From the NCBI GenBank assembly GCA_965651815.1, contig CBFGTJ010000043.1:1-19431 (forward strand): a stretch of 19,431 nucleotides of DNA, read 5' to 3'. Origin of the DNA: CBFGTJ01 sp965651815 (GTDB lineage: Bacteria > Actinomycetota > Acidimicrobiia > Acidimicrobiales > Microtrichaceae). The notes below the pieces were generated by a model. That model saw only the letters and a list, made by a program, of their open reading frames with translations, searched no databases and had not been told where the DNA came from. Both the position numbers and the translations under genes were made by a program. Below, piece by piece: positions 6,743 to 12,500 of the stretch (the first letter of the stretch is position 1; the number at the start of each line of letters is the position of its first letter).

Positions 6743-8686
6743 ATGGCTGAGAACGACCTGCGCGTCCTGAACGACCGCTACGAGATCCACCGTCGGCTCG
6801 CTCGGGGCGGGATGGCGCAGGTCTACCTCGCCCGCGACCGCTCCCTCGACCGCCCCGTCGCGGTGAAGGAGCTGGCACCCGAGTTCGCGACGGACCCGTC
6901 GTTCGTCGAGCGCTTCCGCCGGGAGGCGCAGGCCGCCGCCAACCTGACGCACCCCAACGTCGTCGGCGTCTACGACTGGGGCTCCCAGGACGGCACCTAC
7001 TTCATCGTGATGGAGTACATCGACGGCCCGTCCCTGTCGAAGGTGCTCCGCACCGACGGTCCGCTCCACCCACGCCGCGCCGCGGAGATCGCGTCGGAGG
7101 TCGCGGCGGGCCTCGGCTTCGCGCACTCCCGGGGCGTGGTGCACCGCGACGTCAAGCCGGGCAACGTGCTGCTCACCCGCTCCGGCGAGTCCAAGGTGAC
7201 CGACTTCGGCATCGCCCGGGCCATGTCCTCACCGGACGAGGACCTCACCCAGGCCGGCTCGGTGATGGGCACCGCCACCTACTTCTCGCCGGAGCAGGCC
7301 CAGGGGCTGCCCGTCGACCCGCGCTCGGACCTCTACTCGCTCGGCGTCGTCCTCTACGAGATGGTCGCCGGGCGGGCGCCGTTCAACGGGGACACCCCCC
7401 TCGCGATCGCCTACAAGCACGTGCAGGACACGCCCGAGCCGCCCTCCCGGCACATCTCGGACCTGCCGGCGGGGCTCGAGGCGATCATCATGAAGCTGCT
7501 GTCGAAGCAGCCCGACGACCGGTACCGCTCCGCGGAGGACCTGCGCGCGGACCTGAAGCGCTTCCTCGCCGGCGAGCAGACCGCCGCCGAGCGGGAGGGG
7601 TACCTCGTCGGGGCGGCCGCCGCGACCACCGCGATGATGTCGGGTGCGGACCAGGCGACGATCGTGCAGCCCGCGACCGTGGTCGGCGCCGCGCCCATCG
7701 CGGACGAGCTGCCCGTGGAGGAGGAGCCCGAGGGCGGCGGCTCGAGGACCGCGCTGTTCATCGGCCTGCTCGTGCTGCTGCTCGCCCTGCTCGGCGGGCT
7801 GCTGTGGTGGTTCGTGCAGAGCATGGACGAGGGCGACCTCGTCACGGTGCCGCCGGTCGTCGGGCTGACGATCGAGGAGGCGCAGGAGCGCCTGCGGGAC
7901 GCGAACCTCGAATGGGAGGTGACCCGCGAGCCGAGCGCCGAGATCGAGCCCGGACGCGTCATCTCCCAGGACCCCGCCCAGGGCGAGGAGGTCGAGGAGG
8001 GCACGACGGTGAAGCTCGTCGTCTCCTCGGGCCAGGACCTGGTCGTCGTCCCCGACGTCGTCGGGAGGCCACAGGCCGAGGCGGTGGCGGAGCTCGAGGC
8101 CGCGGGCCTGCGCGCCCGGGTCGAGACGGTCGAGGACCCCGACGCGGAGGAGGGCATCGTCCTCAGCCAGGACCCCGCCGCGGACCTCGAGGTGCCGCCC
8201 GACTCGGAGGTCACGATCACCGTCGCGGTCGGCGTCGAGGAGGTCGCGGTGCCGCGGGTGCGCGGCATGCCGCTCGCCCAGGCGGAGCGCACGCTGCAGA
8301 CGGCCGGGTTCCGGACCACGGTCACCGAGCAGTCGGCGGACGACGTCGCGCCCGGGGACGTCATCGGCTCCGACCCCGGCGAGGGCACGATGCTCGAGCC
8401 CGGCTCGACGGTGACGATCATCGTCTCGACCGGCCAGGAGCTGGCACGGGTGCCCACGGTCACCGGCCGCCAGGAGGGCGACGCCGTCAACGAGCTGCGG
8501 CGGGCCGGGCTGGAGGTGCGGGTCCGCACCGAGGCCGTGCCGCCCGGCGACACCAACGCCGGCCGGGTGATCCGCCAGGACCCCAGCGGTGGGGCCCAGG
8601 TGCCGCCGGGATCGACGGTCACGATCGTGGTCGGGGTCGAGAGCGCCCCACCGACCACCACGACCGACTCCGACGACGGCGGGTGA
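6743..8686 (+). CDS. pknB: PknB: PASTA-domain Ser/Thr protein kinase
   Basis: This 647-residue transmembrane kinase has a Hanks-type domain at residues 1-280. It contains the Gly loop LARGGMAQVY, Lys42 (VAVKEL), catalytic Asp136 in HRDVKPGN, Asp154 of DFG, and an activation loop ending GTATYFSPEQ, where PknB family members autophosphorylate on Thr. A juxtamembrane segment leads to a membrane helix at about 337-358. Four extracytoplasmic PASTA repeats follow (roughly 366-432, 433-500, 501-568 and 569-633), then a short Thr-rich tail. PASTA repeats of this family bind muropeptides or lipid II. An in-frame GTG at 6692 would add 17 residues unlike any kinase, so ATG 6743 is chosen: it starts the conserved NDRYEIHRRLARGG and follows a -10-like box. 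No pknA gene is present beside it, unlike mycobacteria. Confidence 0.96.
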   Translation: MAENDLRVLNDRYEIHRRLARGGMAQVYLARDRSLDRPVAVKELAPEFATDPSFVERFRREAQAAANLTHPNVVGVYDWGSQDGTYFIVMEYIDGPSLSKVLRTDGPLHPRRAAEIASEVAAGLGFAHSRGVVHRDVKPGNVLLTRSGESKVTDFGIARAMSSPDEDLTQAGSVMGTATYFSPEQAQGLPVDPRSDLYSLGVVLYEMVAGRAPFNGDTPLAIAYKHVQDTPEPPSRHISDLPAGLEAIIMKLLSKQPDDRYRSAEDLRADLKRFLAGEQTAAEREGYLVGAAAATTAMMSGADQATIVQPATVVGAAPIADELPVEEEPEGGGSRTALFIGLLVLLLALLGGLLWWFVQSMDEGDLVTVPPVVGLTIEEAQERLRDANLEWEVTREPSAEIEPGRVISQDPAQGEEVEEGTTVKLVVSSGQDLVVVPDVVGRPQAEAVAELEAAGLRARVETVEDPDAEEGIVLSQDPAADLEVPPDSEVTITVAVGVEEVAVPRVRGMPLAQAERTLQTAGFRTTVTEQSADDVAPGDVIGSDPGEGTMLEPGSTVTIIVSTGQELARVPTVTGRQEGDAVNELRRAGLEVRVRTEAVPPGDTNAGRVIRQDPSGGAQVPPGSTVTIVVGVESAPPTTTTDSDDGG

Positions 8687-8724
8687 TCCGGGTGCACGCC
8701 GTCCCGCACACCGGGTGAGCTGAC

Positions 8725-9987
8725 GTGCTGCGGGTCCGGGGGACCCTGCCACTCGCGGTGGCCTTGCTCGTCGCGGGTGGCGCCGCGCTCCTGTTCGGCT
8801 ACTCCAGCACGCTCAACCCGATCGACGCCCTGCTCGGCCGCGGCGCGATCGTCGCCGTGCCCGACGTCGAGGGCCGGGCGCTGCCCCGTGCCCGCGCCGA
8901 GCTCGACGAGGCGGGCCTGGGCATCGAGGAGCGCAGCGCGTTCAGCCTGTCGGTGCCCCGCGGGCGGGTCATCCAGCAGGAGCCCGCACCCGGCCGGAGG
9001 GTCCGGCAGGGGGAGGTCGTCGAGGTGGTCGTGAGCCGCGGCGCGAACCGCGTCGAGATGCCCGACGCCGTCGGCCGCCCCCTCGCCGAGGTGCGGCGTC
9101 CGCTCGAGGACGCCGGGGTGCCGTTCGAGGTGGTCGAGGTGCCGAGCGAGGAGGTGCCCGAGGGGGTCGTCGTCGCCCAGGACCCCGACCCGGGCGTCAT
9201 GGTCACCGGGGAGGACGAGGTGCGCTTCGACGTCTCCACCGGCCCTCGCCTGCGACCCGTGCCCGAGGTGATCGGGCTCTCGCTCGACGCCGCCGCCTTC
9301 AAGCTCGGCGACGCCGGGCTCGCGCCGGGTGAGGTCTCGTTCGTCGAGCACGACGCCGTGCCGGCCGGGGCCGTCGTCGCGACGGACCCGCCGATCGGCA
9401 CCGACCTGGAGCGCGACGCGCCGGTCGACCTCGTGCTCTCCGCCGGCAGGCCCCAGGTGCCCGTCCCGAGCGTCACCGGCAGCACCGCGGGGCGGGCGAG
9501 TGACCGGCTCGAGGCGCTCGGCTTCCTGGTGTCGACCTCGCACCGGCTCCTCGCCGAGGGCGCGGCCGGCGTCGGCGCCGTGCTGGAGCAGCAACCCGCG
9601 GCCGGTGAGCCGTTGCGGCCCGGGGAGGTCGTCCGGATCGTCGTCGGCCGCGAACCACCCGCGCCGCCACCGACGACCACCACCACGACCGCGCCCCCGC
9701 CGCCCGCTTCGACCTCGTCTTTGCCGACCCGCCGTACGCCCCCCCGCCGCCCGCCCAGCCGGGCGGGCCGACGCCGCCCCCGAACCCGCCGCCCGGTCCG
9801 GGAGGCGGGCCGTGAGCCGCGTCATCGACCCACCCCGGAACCCCTCCCGGCGGCGCGTCACCGAGGTGGGCGCGCCCGAGCTGGTCGATGGGGCCGAGCA
9901 CCCCGTCGCCGCGGCCGTGGGGATCCTCCTGCTCGTCGTGGTCCTCGCGCTCGGCGCCGCCGCGCTGGGCGCGGTCATCGCCGGTGA
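8725..9987 (+). CDS. PASTA-only membrane protein with a probably frameshifted tail
   Basis: The product starts at GTG with a membrane helix (about 8-28) and four PASTA repeats (roughly 46-110, 111-177, 178-246 and 247-312), but has no kinase domain. A Thr/Pro linker follows at about 313-328. From about residue 328 the frame becomes Arg-rich and runs 176 bp into the next gene, ending at 9987. The likely cause is a 47-bp insertion-like segment flanked by a 14-bp direct repeat (9694-9707 and 9741-9754). Without it the frame continues as APPPPAQPGGPTPPP... and stops at 9815, overlapping the next GTG start as GTGA, the junction type used in this cluster. So 9815 is the probable ancestral stop. Role: membrane PASTA protein encoded beside PknB, perhaps a co-sensor (inference). 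The start lies 38 bp after the pknB stop with a weak ribosome-binding site. Confidence 0.8.
   Translation: MLRVRGTLPLAVALLVAGGAALLFGYSSTLNPIDALLGRGAIVAVPDVEGRALPRARAELDEAGLGIEERSAFSLSVPRGRVIQQEPAPGRRVRQGEVVEVVVSRGANRVEMPDAVGRPLAEVRRPLEDAGVPFEVVEVPSEEVPEGVVVAQDPDPGVMVTGEDEVRFDVSTGPRLRPVPEVIGLSLDAAAFKLGDAGLAPGEVSFVEHDAVPAGAVVATDPPIGTDLERDAPVDLVLSAGRPQVPVPSVTGSTAGRASDRLEALGFLVSTSHRLLAEGAAGVGAVLEQQPAAGEPLRPGEVVRIVVGREPPAPPPTTTTTTAPPPPASTSSLPTRRTPPRRPPSRAGRRRPRTRRPVREAGREPRHRPTPEPLPAARHRGGRARAGRWGRAPRRRGRGDPPARRGPRARRRRAGRGHRR
9694..9754 (+). repeat. 14-bp direct repeat bounding a 47-bp insertion-like unit
   Basis: CCCCCGCCGCCCGC occurs exactly at 9694-9707 and again at 9741-9754, with 33 bp of different sequence between. 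One copy plus the spacer is 47 bp, which is not a multiple of three and shifts the frame of the first PASTA-only gene. Read in the frame that ends at TGA 9813-9815, the segment encodes RFDLVFADPPYAPPPP, whose FDLVFADPPY part resembles the catalytic motif of RsmD-type 16S rRNA methyltransferases. Confidence 0.75.
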
Positions 9988-10867
9988 GGACGACGCCCCG
10001 GTGGTGCCCCAGGTGATCGTCCCGCGGCTGCAGAGCCGGCCGATGCCCGAGGCGCAGGCGCAGCTCGAACGGATGGGGCTGCTCGTCGACATCCGCTTCG
10101 AGCCGAACGAGGTCGTGCCGCCGGACGTCGTCGTCGACCAGGAGCCGATCGCCGGGGCCCGCCTCGAGGTCGGCGAGCAGGTCGTGCTGGTCGTGAGCGA
10201 CGGACCCATGGGCATCCTCGTGCCCAAGCTGGCGGGATCCCAGGTCCCCGAGGCGCAGCGCACGCTGGCCAACCTGGGGCTCACCCTCGAGGAGCGCAGC
10301 GAGCACCACGAGCTCGTGCCGATGGGCCACATCATCCGCTCGGAGCCCTCCGCCGGCGCCCGCGCCGAGCTGGGCAGCAAGGTCGTCGTGGTGGTGTCCT
10401 CCGGCCCACGGCCCCGCGAGGTGCCCGACGTCGTCGGTGCCCGGTCGTACGAGGCGTTCGCCGCGATCGGGCGGGCCGACCTGGAGATCGACCGCGTCCG
10501 TGAGCGCTACGTCGAGGGGTCCGCGGTCGGCACCGTGCTGGAGCTCGACCCGGCACCCGGCACCGAGGTGCCCCGGGACACCCCGATCGGGGTCGTCGTG
10601 GGCGTGGCGTCGCCCCCGCACACGGTCCCCGAGGTCGTCGGCCTGCGCACGGCGTCCGCCCGGCGCGTCATCGACAACGCCGGCCTCGACGCGGTCGTCC
10701 GCACCGAGGCGGTGCCCGCCGGCGACCGCAGGGCCGGGCGGGTGATCCGCCAGAGCCCGCTGCCGGGGCTCCCCGCGGCGCAGGGCGCGGACGTGGTGAT
10801 CGTCGTCGGCGAGGCGGCACGGAACCCCGAGCCTCCGCCGAGCACCGAGGCACCGCCCGGCGACTGA
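9812..10867 (+). CDS. PASTA-only membrane protein with four PASTA repeats
   Basis: This 351-residue protein starts at GTG 9812, which overlaps a TGA at 9813-9815 in the restored frame of the upstream gene. Residues 1-30 are polar and presumably cytoplasmic. A membrane helix lies at about 31-57 (GILLLVVVLALGAAALGAV). Four PASTA repeats fill about 63-335, each with the typical V-P-x-V/L-x-G start and an E/D-P-x-x-G turn, and a short Pro-rich tail ends the protein. There is no kinase domain. Repeat 4 is strikingly like repeat 4 of PknB (VRTEAVPAGDRRAGRVIRQ against VRTEAVPPGDTNAGRVIRQ), pointing to duplication from PknB. The frame is open upstream to 9329, but that part is a shadow of the previous gene. 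It may tune ligand access to PknB or bind cell-wall fragments itself (inference). Confidence 0.9.
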   Translation: MSRVIDPPRNPSRRRVTEVGAPELVDGAEHPVAAAVGILLLVVVLALGAAALGAVIAGEDDAPVVPQVIVPRLQSRPMPEAQAQLERMGLLVDIRFEPNEVVPPDVVVDQEPIAGARLEVGEQVVLVVSDGPMGILVPKLAGSQVPEAQRTLANLGLTLEERSEHHELVPMGHIIRSEPSAGARAELGSKVVVVVSSGPRPREVPDVVGARSYEAFAAIGRADLEIDRVRERYVEGSAVGTVLELDPAPGTEVPRDTPIGVVVGVASPPHTVPEVVGLRTASARRVIDNAGLDAVVRTEAVPAGDRRAGRVIRQSPLPGLPAAQGADVVIVVGEAARNPEPPPSTEAPPGD

Positions 10868-10902
10868 GCCGCCCCGGCGCGAAGTCGGCGGGAGGGGCGC
10901 GC

Positions 10903-11490
10903 TCAGGCGGGTGCGGCGCAGCGGCCGAGGAAGTTGCGCACCAGGTCGTGCCCCGCGGCGGTGAGCACCGACTCGGGGTGGAACTGCACGCCCTCGACCA
11001 TCAGCTCCCGGTGGCGGAGGCCCATCACCAGGCCGTCGTCGGTCTCGGCGGTGACCTCGAGCACGTCGGGGAGCGACGACCGCTCGACGATCAGCGAGTG
11101 GTAGCGGGTCGCCTCGAGGGGGTTCGGCAGGCCCTCGAACACCCCGACACCCCGGTGGTGGATCGGAGAGGTCTTGCCGTGCACCACCTCCGGCGCGCGC
11201 ACGACGCGCCCGCCGAACACCTCGCCGATGCACTGCATGCCCAGGCAGACCCCGAACACGGGGCGGCGGTGGCCGAGCTCGCGGATCACGTCGTTCGACA
11301 CGCCGGCGTCGGCCGGGGTGCCCGGCCCCGGGCTGATGAGGATGCCGTCGACGTCGAGGGCCTCCACGTCGTCCACGGTGATCGCGTCGTCCCGGTGCAC
11401 GATCGGCTCGGCGCCCAGCTCCCCCAGGTACTGGACGAGGTTGTAGACGAACGAGTCGTAGTTGTCGATCACCAGGATGCGGGGGGACAC
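10903..11490 (-). CDS. trpG: Class I glutamine amidotransferase, anthranilate/aminodeoxychorismate synthase component II
   Basis: This 195-residue protein starts at GTG 11490 with the typical PRILVIDNYDSFVYNL. Family motifs are ISPGPGTP (52-59), GVCLGMQ with nucleophile Cys82, and QFHPES with His171 and Glu173 of the catalytic triad. It releases ammonia from glutamine for the chorismate-using partner in tryptophan or folate (p-aminobenzoate) synthesis; the partner is not encoded here, so TrpG and PabA cannot be separated. The frame is open further upstream to 11601, but that part is antisense to crgA and lacks conservation. The GTG lies six bases after TACGCT, which suggests a leaderless transcript. 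It is convergent with the PASTA gene (35-bp gap) and divergent from crgA, as trpG sits facing pknB in mycobacteria. Confidence 0.95.
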   Translation of the reverse strand: MSPRILVIDNYDSFVYNLVQYLGELGAEPIVHRDDAITVDDVEALDVDGILISPGPGTPADAGVSNDVIRELGHRRPVFGVCLGMQCIGEVFGGRVVRAPEVVHGKTSPIHHRGVGVFEGLPNPLEATRYHSLIVERSSLPDVLEVTAETDDGLVMGLRHRELMVEGVQFHPESVLTAAGHDLVRNFLGRCAAPA

Positions 11491-11496
11491 GGGCTC

Positions 11497-11517
11497 AGCG
11501 TAGGCGGCACCTATCCT
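11497..11517. promoter_or_regulatory. Back-to-back leaderless promoters for trpG (minus) and crgA (plus)
   Basis: Only 34 bp separate the trpG GTG (11490) and the crgA ATG (11525). The minus strand has TACGCT (11502-11497) six bases before the trpG start. The plus strand has TATCCT (11512-11517) seven bases before the crgA start. Both would give transcripts that begin at or next to the start codon. Any -35 element for each promoter would fall at or within the start of the opposite gene. Function is inferred from spacing and TAnnnT matches. Confidence 0.45.
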
Positions 11518-11524
11518 CTCGGGC

Positions 11525-11854
11525 ATGGCGAATCCGGCGAAGCGCAAGGTGGGCCCCTCCGGCGAGGGGTCCGGCGAGGCGACCGAGGGGATCACGAGCA
11601 AGCGGGTGTCGCCGAAGCGTTCCAGCTCCGGCCCGAGCCGCTACACACCCCCGAGCCCGACCGTGAAGCACGCACCGAGCCCGCGCTGGGTGCCCGTGCT
11701 GATGTTCACCCTGTGGATCCTCGGGCTGCTGATGATCGTCCTCAACTACATGGGGCTGCTGCCCGGCGCCGGCGACGACGGCAACGGCTGGTACCTCGTC
11801 GGCGGCCTGGTGTCGATCCTCGCCGGCATCATGGTCGCCACCCAGTACCGCTGA
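11525..11854 (+). CDS. crgA: CrgA: septum-associated cell-division membrane protein
   Basis: This small 109-residue protein has a basic, Ser/Pro-rich cytoplasmic N-terminus (1-53, including SRYTPPSP) and two membrane helices at about 55-77 and 89-106. A short Gly/Asp loop (GAGDDGNGWY) joins them, and the end is ATQYR. This layout is that of CrgA, an actinobacterial protein that binds FtsZ, FtsQ and class B PBPs and stabilises the divisome. Its position next to trpG and the pknB cluster repeats the mycobacterial and streptomycete arrangement. The ATG is the only start before the conserved region. No ribosome-binding site is seen, but a TATCCT box lies at leaderless distance. Confidence 0.93.
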   Translation: MANPAKRKVGPSGEGSGEATEGITSKRVSPKRSSSGPSRYTPPSPTVKHAPSPRWVPVLMFTLWILGLLMIVLNYMGLLPGAGDDGNGWYLVGGLVSILAGIMVATQYR

Positions 11855-11950
11855 TCCCTCACGCCCGGTCCTGACCGCCGGTCGACGGATCGGTGACGGA
11901 TGTGACCGTGGGGTGTCGGTCGCGTGTGGGAAGGGTGACAAGTCCCAGAT

Positions 11951-11990
11951 CCATCCACAGCTTGTGGATGACCGTCCAGCCTGTGGACAA
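11951..11990. promoter_or_regulatory. Cluster of three DnaA-box-like sites
   Basis: Three nonamers resemble the DnaA box: CCATCCACA at 11951-11959 (plus), TCATCCACA at 11963-11971 (minus) and TTGTCCACA at 11982-11990 (minus). The last is exactly the preferred box of high-GC actinobacteria. The first two form the perfect inverted repeat CATCCACA-GCT-TGTGGATG (11952-11970). They lie in the 160-bp gap between crgA and the zinc-ribbon gene; no AT-rich unwinding element is evident nearby. This could be part of an origin, a DnaA-titrating site or a DnaA-controlled promoter. Confidence 0.55.
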
Positions 11991-12014
11991 CCGGGTCGCG
12001 CCGCCGCGGGGCGG

Positions 12015-12362
12015 TCAGTCGATCGGTGCGACGAGGTCCATCTCGTCCATGCAGTGGCGCGGGGGCTCCGGCTCCTCGTCGGTCGCCGTGGTCATGCGGA
12101 CCTCGGTGCCGCACACGTTGCAGCGGTAGGTCAGCCGGACCTTCCGCAGCGTGCCGGGGTCCGGTGGGGGAGGCGGCGGCGTGGCGAAGGTCTGCAGGAA
12201 GAACCACCCGACCCGGAAGATCACCGAGCCGAGCACGAGCGAGCCGAGGGTCGTCCACCACCCGACGTCGAACACCGCGGAGATGACGAGGGACGCGGCG
12301 ACGACCGCGGCGGCCCACACCCCCAGCCGCACCCACCGCGAACCAGATCTCGAGCCGCTCAC
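12015..12362 (-). CDS. Small membrane protein with C-terminal zinc ribbon
   Basis: This 115-residue protein of unknown function starts at GTG 12362. The start has purine-rich sequence (GGAG, then GAGGGG) just upstream; the frame stays open to 12416 but that extension has no conserved look. Two hydrophobic segments (about 11-31 and 35-57) are joined by VGWW. A hexaproline stretch (62-67) follows, then a cytoplasmic tail with Cys81-N-V-Cys84-G and a late His103-Cys104 pair in RHCMDEMDLV. The CxxC plus HC arrangement suggests a zinc ribbon or rubredoxin-like knuckle. It lies downstream of the thiolase gene on the same strand, separated from it by a strong hairpin, and ends beside the DnaA-box cluster. 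I do not recognise a named family. Confidence 0.8.
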   Translation of the reverse strand: MSGSRSGSRWVRLGVWAAAVVAASLVISAVFDVGWWTTLGSLVLGSVIFRVGWFFLQTFATPPPPPPDPGTLRKVRLTYRCNVCGTEVRMTTATDEEPEPPRHCMDEMDLVAPID

Positions 12363-12444
12363 CCCCTCAAGCTCCCACGCCCTACGCGCTCCCACAAGGC
12401 ATGGACGACGGACCAAGCGCGTGGGGCTGGCGAGCGAAGCCTCG

Positions 12445-12496
12445 TCGACCCCGGAGGAGGAACGGGTGACAGGACCCGTTCCTCCTCCGGGGTCGA
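12445..12496 (-). terminator. Perfect 23-bp inverted repeat after the thiolase gene
   Basis: Positions 12445-12467 pair without a mismatch with 12474-12496, leaving a six-base loop (GACAGG on the plus strand). The arm includes GGAGGAGGAACGGG. The hairpin begins four bases past the thiolase stop, so on the minus strand it is placed as a transcription terminator or mRNA 3'-end stabiliser. No T-tract follows it, as is usual for hairpin terminators in GC-rich actinobacteria. Confidence 0.7.
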
Positions 12497-12500
12497 GTCG

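Noticed and set aside
8683..8718. Eleven-codon open frame from a GTG overlapping the pknB stop, ending just before the next PASTA gene
   Set aside because: It is too short to support as a gene. It lies in the same frame as the downstream gene but is stopped by TGA at 8716-8718; it may be chance or a remnant of an older overlapping start.
10868..10902. Possible terminator between the second PASTA gene and trpG
   Set aside because: Only a 6-bp CGCCCC/GGGGCG pairing with a large, poorly paired interior is present; not enough to call.
11491..11601. Longer N-terminus for TrpG
   Set aside because: The added residues are antisense to crgA and unlike the family. The canonical N-terminus starts at GTG 11490.
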